Assembly (NCBI RefSeq): GCF_007995015.1
Contig: NZ_VORB01000002.1
Span: 1 to 64,000, forward strand
Direction: 5' to 3'
DNA length: 64,000 nucleotides
DNA from: Luteibaculum oceani
Lineage (GTDB): Bacteria > Bacteroidota > Bacteroidia > Flavobacteriales_D > Luteibaculaceae
In this document: in pieces, positions 7,501 through 16,500 of the stretch
Layout: the number at the start of each line of letters is the position of its first letter
Position numbering within the stretch: position 1 is the first letter of the stretch
The notes under the pieces: generated by a model
Database searches by the model: none
Seen by the model: only the letters and a program-made list of their open reading frames with translations
Told to the model about the DNA's origin: nothing
Made by a program: the position numbers and the translations under genes

Positions 7501-10500
7501 AGGTATCAAAGTGCCTCTAGCGGTACTTTTCGAGCATCCACAATTAGGCTCCTTAGCACAAACCCTGGAAAATGCAGCTCCTGTACTTCAGAAGAACACT
7601 CCAAAAAATTTAGGTGCAATTAAAACCATAGCCCTTACGCCTAGTCAAAAAAATATTTGGTTGGCAGAGCAGCTAAATGAAGGAGCAGCTGCTTTTAATA
7701 TTCCGGTTGGGATAGTCATTAAAGGCGATTTAGATACCCATCTTTTTCAGCAGAGTTTAAATAAGCTGGTTCAAAAACACGAGGTTCTTCGTGCTTATTT
7801 TATAGAGGCAGACGGAGAGCTTGAACAAGGATTTAGTGAAAACGTAGAAGTTGCGGTTAACCTTCATAATGATGAGGAACTATCCGCCCTGGTAAAGCAG
7901 TACATTCACTATAAATTCGATTTAACCCAGGCACCACTGTTAAAGGCAGGATTGGTGCCTCTTGCATCAGGGGAGCATTTATTTCTCTTATCCATTCATC
8001 ACCTTATTTCAGATGGCTGGTCGATGAATCTCTTTTTAGAGGATTTGGAATCTTTGTATAGGGGAGAAGAAGGGGTTAAGATAGAAGCAGGGTTTAAAGA
8101 ATATGCCTTTGCTCTTAATTCGGGAATTGAAAACAAGGCTAATGCACTGGCTTGGAAGTATTGGCAAAATCAGCTGAAGGGACTACGTCCATTGGAGCTG
8201 CCATACGATGGATCTCCCCATACAGCTAAATCTTTTGAGGGTAAGGTGCAACGTCTAACCCTGTCTGCAACCATCAATGAAAAGATAAAACGCATTTGCG
8301 AGCAACATCAGTTGAGTCGCTTTATGTTGGTTCAAGCCATTACAAAATTGATGCTACACAAGTTGTGTAAGTCCACCGATTTTGCATTGGGTGCACCGGT
8401 TTCTGGAAGGGAGACCGTGCAATACCACAACACCATGGGATTATTTGTACAAACGATTCCATTTAGGACTAAAATTGATGCAGAAGCTCCCGTGGGAGAC
8501 TTTTTACAGCAAATCAAAACTGAAACCCTGGATGCACTGAAGTATCAAGACTTTCCAGTGGACGCCCTTCCGGAAGCTAACCGTCCTGCTTTCAATGTTT
8601 TGGTGAGTATGGATGATCAAAACCTAAATAAATCCAGTTCCTGGTACCATCACGATCACCCTCTCATTAAAGCGTTAGAATTAGATTATGGAGTGAGTAA
8701 GTTCGATCTGTCGTTTTCTTTCCAAGAAGTGGCGGGGGAGTTACAAACCCATTTGATCTACAACACCCATTTGTTTGAGGACCAAACGGCTAGGTTGATG
8801 CTCAAATATTGGGAGAATGTGTTGCTGGAAGTGCTTAGTAAGGATGCTTTTGAATGCACCATTTTGGACTTAAAGTTAGCGGATGGTTCTGAAGCAGAAA
8901 CCCTAAAATACCTAGGGCTACCAGAAACCCAATACGAAAGGGCTTTTCCTTTAACTGCGGTGCAACGCGATATGTATCTAACCTCGGAGTTGGCTCCCAA
9001 TGAGGGGGCGTTGAGGACTTTGGGGTACCTATTTGTAAGAGAAAAAATAGATGCTCCAATTTGGCAACAAGCACTTGAAGATCTTACAAAACAAGAAGCC
9101 ATTTTGAGGACGACTACGGTCGAAAAAAATGGAAAGGTTTATCAAGCCGTTCGGAGGTCCAAGAAAACCAACTTCAAATACATAGATTTCTCGTCTCAGA
9201 ACCTTTTGGAAAGTGATGTGAAGTCATTGGTGATCGAATACTGTGAAATATCACAAGATGTTCATCAGGAACTTGTAAATCATTGGCTTTTTAAGCTAAA
9301 TGACACCTGTTATGTGTCGGTCTTGAGTGCACATCACATGCTTTTAGACGGGAGTTCTTTCTCTTATTTTTATGAATTACTAGATGGTTTTTACACTGCG
9401 CGAGCGAAACAGCAGGAGCATGTGAAAAACCCCTATACCAGTCCGTTTTACCGTTTCGCCAACGATATAGAGCATCGTTTCGATCGCCCTCAAATGATTA
9501 ATTTTTGGGAGCAGCATCTAAAAGGGGTAGAACCGCTCAATTACCGAGGGGTAGTACAAAGGAACGCAGAGTATAGAACGGATCATATTAATATGAGCTC
9601 TGAGTTATCCGATGGAGTTAAAAAGTTTTGCAAGGAAAATAGAATCCGCCCCGACCTTTATTTCAAAGGATTAGTCGCCCTTATTGTAAGGGGAGTTTGT
9701 GCCACCGATACCGACTTTTGTTTGCGCGAAAATCTTTTTGGTCGTTCCAAAAGTAATCTGAACACGCTAGGGTGTTTTATGTCTACCAAACCCTTGCGTA
9801 TTTATCAAGATGAATGTGACTCCGATAAAGAGTTTGCAGATTTTTGTAAGGCTATTAAGAAGGAGGGGATCCGCACAAAAGACGCTGGAAACATATCGGT
9901 TTCGGCACAAAATAAAATTATTGGAAATGAACCGCTATCCTTTTACTTCAATTTCCAAAAATTCTTAGAGCCCGATTCCGCATTAAAGATGAGTTATCTC
10001 TACCAGGTATTTCATGTTATGAAAGAGCAGGTAGAGATACGCGTTGGAGAGAATAATACAGGTTTCGACTTTAGATTGGATTACGACCTAAGCGTGTTCA
10101 ATGGTAGGGATTTCATGCAGCGTTTGATATACCTATCGGAGCAGTTGGTGAATGGGGTTACCACTATTGGCGCCTTAAAATGGACTCTTCCCGAGGAGGA
10201 ACGTGAATTGGATTTATGGGCTCAAAATCCAGCCGATTTTAATTTTCAAAGCATTACCAGCCTTTACCATAGGAATCTAGATTCGGTAAAGAACAGCAGG
10301 GCTTTGGTGTACAAAGATCAAGCTTGGACCTATGGTGAATTGGAGAAGCTAAGTAATCAGCTGGCGCATTATTTAGCAAATAGTGGAGTGAACAAAGGAG
10401 ACCGTATAGCCCTAATTTGCGATCGCGGTCCCTGGATGTTAACGGGCGTTTTGGCTTGTTTAAAATCGGGTGCAGTATACATACCGATAGCCGCAGATCT

Positions 10501-13500
10501 TCCAGAGCAAAGAATAGCATACATTTTAGAAGATGCGCAACCAAAATTGGTACTGAGTGATGTTGAAGATTGGAGAAATACGTTTGAAGCAAGCTCCTTC
10601 GATGTGGTCTTGCAAGAAAAAGAGGACTTTGTTCCCGTAGCTTTAAACCCAGAGGATAGCGCCTATATTATATACACTTCTGGAACTACTGGTGTGCCAA
10701 AAGGGGTGGAGGTTCAACACAAAGCCTTATCTAACATTTCTCAGTCTTGGACACAGACTTACGGACTGGATAAAGAAAGGCCTAAATTATTGCAGTTGGC
10801 CAGTTTTTCCTTTGATGTTTGCACGGGAGATTTTGTACGAAGCTTGGCAAATGGAGGGAATTTAATCATTTGTCCTTCTGATATTCGCCTCGATCCAGCA
10901 TCTATGTATCAATTGTTGGAGGAACACGAAATTAATGTGTTTGAGGGAACTCCTGGGTTAGTGGAACCCTTAATGCGATATGTATCCGAAAACGGAAAGT
11001 CGCTTAGCTATTTAAAACTTCTTATCATTGGCTCTGATACCCTGCAGATAGCAACCTATAAATGGTTAAGAGCAGAATTTTCGAAGGATATCAGAATTAT
11101 TAATAGCTACGGGGTAACAGAAGCATGTATCGATTCTGCGTGTTTTGAGGACGAAATCCCAGAAAAGCTGTACTGCAAAACTACCCCCATTGGAAAACCT
11201 TTGCATAACTCCAAAATGTTGGTTTTGGATTATCGCAAACAAAAGGTTCCGGTGGGTATTCCGGGTACACTTTACATTGGTGGAACGGGCTTAGCAAAAG
11301 GATATGTGAACCAAGACCTTTTAACGCGCGAAAGGTTCGTTCAAATTAATGATGAAAAGTACTATGCCACGGGAGATCAAGTTAGGTGGCTTCCGAATGG
11401 GGATGTGGAATTTTTAGAAAGAACCGATAACCAAGTTAAGGTAAGAGGTTATCGCATTGAACTGGCCGAGATTGAGTATCAGCTTAATCGGATTTCGGAA
11501 ATCGAAAAAGCCATTGTTTCCGCTCCGAAATTAGACGGAGATAGACAATTGGTAGCCTATTTAAAAGCAGCTAAGGAAATAAAGCCACAAAGAATTAAGG
11601 AAGTTCTTTCTGCAATGCTTCCAGAGTACATGGTTCCCCAACACTTTATTTTTATTGAAACCTTCCCCTTAACTCCAAACGGTAAAATCGATTACCCTGC
11701 ATTACCCGGAATTGAACAGTCTGAGTTGTCTTCCACCTTTGTCGAACCGAGAAATGATCTCGAGGAGCAAATGTGCGCCATTTGGGCCAGTGTTTTAAAT
11801 AGAGAAAGGGTTGGAATTGCAGATAACTTTTTTGAGCTAGGTGGCCACTCGTTAAGGGCCACGGAATTGGTTTCCCGGATAAAAAAGGAGCTGAAGGTAA
11901 AGCTGCCTTTAAATAGAATCTTTAATGCTCCAAGGATTATTGATTTTGTGTTAGACTGGCCAGATAAATCAAAAAATGATTTGGGTCTGGCTAAGGCTCC
12001 AGTTCGGCGCTTTTACCCTTTGTCCAGTGCTCAATTGCGGACTTATTTGCTCCAGGCTATGGATCTTGAGGCAACTACCTACAACATGCCTGCTGGTTTT
12101 GAATTGAAAGGCAAGTTGGATCTGGAAAAACTGAAACAGGCATTCTTTCAACTCAGTGTATTGCACGAGGTACTGCGAACTTCTTTTCACTTGGAGAACG
12201 GGTTGCCGGTGCAGCAAGTGCACGATCAAATTGAAATACAAATAGATCGTTCTTACGAGAAAAATGCTCAGTTAAACGAAGTTCTTCAAACCTTTGTTCA
12301 ACCCTTCGATTTAAGTAAGGCCCCTCTGTTCCGTTTGCATGTGAATAGTTTCACAGCAACCCATCATTTATTAATGATGGATATACACCATATTATCTCG
12401 GATGGGGTTACAGTTCAGGTTCTGGTTAGAGACTTGATGAACTTGTACGCTGGGATTTCGAGAAGCAAACCCACTTTTCAATACAAGGATTTCGCTTGGT
12501 TCCAACATCAAGAGGATAATGCACAACAACAGGTTCTGAGAAACTATTGGTTGAGTCAATTTTCGGATGGAGTTCCAACTCTGGATTTTCCAAGCTCCTT
12601 CCCTCGACCAAAATCTCTTTCGGGCAAGGGAAAAAGACATACAGAAATTTGGGACGAAGCAGTATTACAGAGGCTTAGAAGTTTCTCAAAAAGCCATAAT
12701 TGTACGCTCCAGCAAGTACTTAATGCGGCTTGGATAGTTCTAGTACATAGATACACTGGTAAGTCGGATTTGGTGATTGGACAACCGGTTTCTGGAAGAA
12801 CACTTTCCGAAACGCAAGATATGGCTGGTATGTTTGTAAATACTCTCGCGCACCGATATCAAATAAATCCAAATGACGACTTTTTATCTTTTATAAAAAG
12901 AGCTTCAGACCGACAACTTGAGGGACTTGACCACCAAGATTTTCCTTTCGAAAAACTGGTGGATGCATTAAAACTTCAACACGATAGAAGTCGACATCCC
13001 ATTTTTGATGTGGCATTCTCCTATTTAAAACCAGATATACAGGAGTTTAAGTTGTCTGGTTTAGACATTAAGCAACTTAAGCTGGAACACCGGTCTGCCA
13101 AGTTCGATCTCCTGGCAGAGGTGGTCGAAATGAACAACCACTTACAGTTAGAACTGGAATACTCTACGGACCTGTTTGATGCTGAATTTATGGAGCAAGT
13201 AGCCCGTGATTACCAATCGTTGTTATGCGAATTAATAGCGGCTCCTGAACAGCAAGTTGGGACCATTCCTTTCCTTAACCAAGAGGAAATTGAAAGGATA
13301 ATAAATGCGACAGACTATACGAACGTAGCTTTCGATCACGGGGAGCTAATTCACACGTATTTTGAAAAACAGGTAGCGCAATATCCAGACAAAACAGCAC
13401 TAGTTTACCAAGGAGAAACATTATCGTACCGCGACTTAAACAAACGCGCAGAGCTAATTGCAAGTCATTTGCCCCAGGGAGGCGAAAGAATAGCCTTGTT

Positions 13501-16500
13501 ATTTGATAAGGGCTTTGAGATGATTGCTTCTATTTTGGCCGTTTTAAAATCTGGAAACTGCTACGTTCCTATAGATCCAAACTACCCTGAAGAAAGAATA
13601 AACTTTACCATAAAAGACTCCGAAGCAAGCCTATTGTTGTGCGATCATGCGATACTTGGAAATTATGGAACAAAACTTATCGCTACCTCTGCGTTAAAAG
13701 AGCGCGGAAACAATCCCCTAGATTACGCTATTTCTTCTGATTCTGAAGCCTATGTTATATATACTTCAGGCTCTACGGGTAAGCCGAAAGGGGTTCCTAT
13801 AACCCATCAAAATGTAAGTCGCTTGTTTTTTAACCAAGAACAATTGTTCGATTTCTCAGAAAAAGATGTTTGGACATTGTTTCACTCCTATTGTTTCGAT
13901 TTTAGTGTATGGGAAATGTATGGGGCGCTGTTGTTTGGGGGGAAGCTAATTATTGTAGACAAGGCACTTGCCCAAGATTCAGGAGCTTTTGCTTCGGTGG
14001 TGGAAAAGGAAAAGGTTAGCGTTCTTAATCAAACCCCGAGTGCTTTCTTCAATTTTGCGGATTTTGCGATTGCCAAAAAATTAAATCTATCCCATCTTAA
14101 GCAGGTTATTTTTGGAGGAGAAGCCTTAGCGGTAAAGCAATTAAAGCCCTGGTTCAATCAATTCCCCGATGTGCAGCTCATTAATATGTATGGTATTACG
14201 GAAACTACAGTTCACGTTACCTACAAAGAGATTGGGAAAGCAGAAATTGAGGCGGGATGGAGTAATATAGGAAAGCCCATTCCTACGCTGGGTATGCTAA
14301 TTTTAGATAATCAGCTCAACATCGTTCCAGAAGGTGTTGTGGGTGAAATGTGCATTTATGGAGCGGGCCTTTCTAAAGGGTATCTAAATCGACCGAAACT
14401 AACAAAAGAGAAATTTACGCATATAACTGCTCCTGTCAGCAGGTATATATACCGCTCTGGAGATTTGGCACGCCTAAAAAAGAATGGTGAGGTAGAATAT
14501 ATCGGTAGAGCAGACAGCCAAGTAAAAATAAGAGGATACCGCATAGAAATAGGAGAGATTAACAATGTTCTTTTGAACCTAGATCAAATAAAGCAATCTA
14601 CCGTTCTGGCCCACAAAGATGCTAGGGGAGAATCGTATTTGGCAGCTTATTATATCGGGGAAATATCAGAACAAGAAGTTAAACGTTCACTTTCAGCTGC
14701 CCTGCCTGCACACATGATTCCCTCTTGGTTTGTTCCAATGGATGTTTTTCCACTTACCAAAAACGGTAAACTTGATGTAAAAGCGTTTCCGATTCCTCAT
14801 CTAGATCGGTTAACAACCGAAAACATAGTCCTGCCGCATACGCCAACAGAAAAGCAGTTGCAATCTATTTGGTCGGAAGTACTGGGGATTGAGGAATTTG
14901 GTGCGGATCAGGGCTTTTTTGAGGTAGGTGGGCACTCGCTTGCAGCGGCTAAAGTGGTTGGAAAAATACACGAGTCCTTTGGAAAGCAAATTGAACTGTC
15001 GTTTTTATTTGCTAATCCCAGTATACAAAGGCTAGCTCAGAAATTAGACGAGCAGCAGTCAGCTAAGGCAAAACGGATACCTAAAGTTGCAAAATCGGAG
15101 TTTTACCCATGTTCCTCTGCCGAGCAACGGATATTTGTAATTCACCAAATGCATACTGAGGATACGACCTACAATATTCCTGGAGTATTTGAGGTTGATG
15201 GTGCGTTGAACCTGGAAAGGCTTCAAAAAGCCGTAAACGATCTGGTAGAAAGGCATGATGTATTACGGACCAACTTTTTCATGCAAAACAATGCGGTTCA
15301 CCGAACAGTCCACGATCAACGGGAGGTACCCATATCGGTAAAATCGAGTGAACGCGCACTTTCTGAAGAAATTGGTGAATTTGTACGACCATTTGATTTG
15401 GAAAAAGAGGCTTTATTCCGAATACAAATTACCTACATAGGCCAGCATATTTATTTGCTTTTCGATATACATCACATCATCTGTGATGGCATATCCATGG
15501 AAATTCTTATTTCCGAGTTAAACGATTTATATCAAGGAACTCGGTTATCGCCTCTTGATATCGGATACAAGGATTTTGCCAGTTGGCAAAAACAATGGGT
15601 TAAAGGAGCCGATTATCAGAAGGAGAAAGCATATTGGCTTGAGCAGTTCGAGGAGGAAGTTCCCGTATTAAACCTTCCAACGGACTTTGTAAGGCCAGCG
15701 GTGAAATCAAACGAGGGAGCTCGTTATCACTTTCAAATCCCAGCGGAGTTGGGAAATAAAATTCGCACGCTTGCAAAGGAGGTGGAAGCAAGCCCATTTA
15801 CGGTGTTTTTAACGGGACTTAAACTCCTTCTGGCAAAGTATAGCGGTCAAACAGATCTCATAATTGGAACACCGGTTTCGGGTAGGACACACCCTGAATT
15901 GGATGCGATTATGGGGATGATGGTGAATACCCTCGCCATTCGAAGTCAGCTCAACTGGAATACCCCCTTAATTAAAGCCTTGGAGGAGGTACGCTTATCC
16001 AGCTATAACGCCTTGTCGAACCAAAACTATCCTTTCGAAGATCTTTTGGATGCATTGAATGTGCACAGGGATATGAGTCGAAATCCCTTGTTCGATGTGA
16101 TGTTTTCTTACCAGCATGATGGGACCGAAACCATTCGTTTTTCGGAATCTAATTTTACTCCGATAAACTTCGAGCATCCCATTTCCAAAATGGATTTAAC
16201 CCTCGACGTTGCCGGAAAGGATAATGGTGGATTTAACTTAAGCATTGAATATGCTACTAAGCTCTTTAAAAAGAGTACAATAGAGCGGTTATCGCAACAC
16301 TTTACATATTTGCTTGAGCAATTTGTAATTACGCCAAACCAGGCGCTAGCTAGCTTTGAGTTGCCTACAAATGTTGAGAAACGGCAGTTGATCTACGGGT
16401 TTAATAATACCCTAATGGATTTCAGAAGAAGCGTGTGCATTGGTGGTATGTTCGAGGAAAGTGCCTTAAAATATCCCAACGATTATGCCGTGGTTGATGA

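Noticed and set aside
8758-9102. 114-aa minus-strand open frame inside NRPS1
   Set aside because: It lies entirely within the tandem C domains and has no signal, domain or spacing of its own. It is a shadow of the real gene, as are the 112-aa frame at 10254-10592 and the 104-aa frame at 18603-18917.
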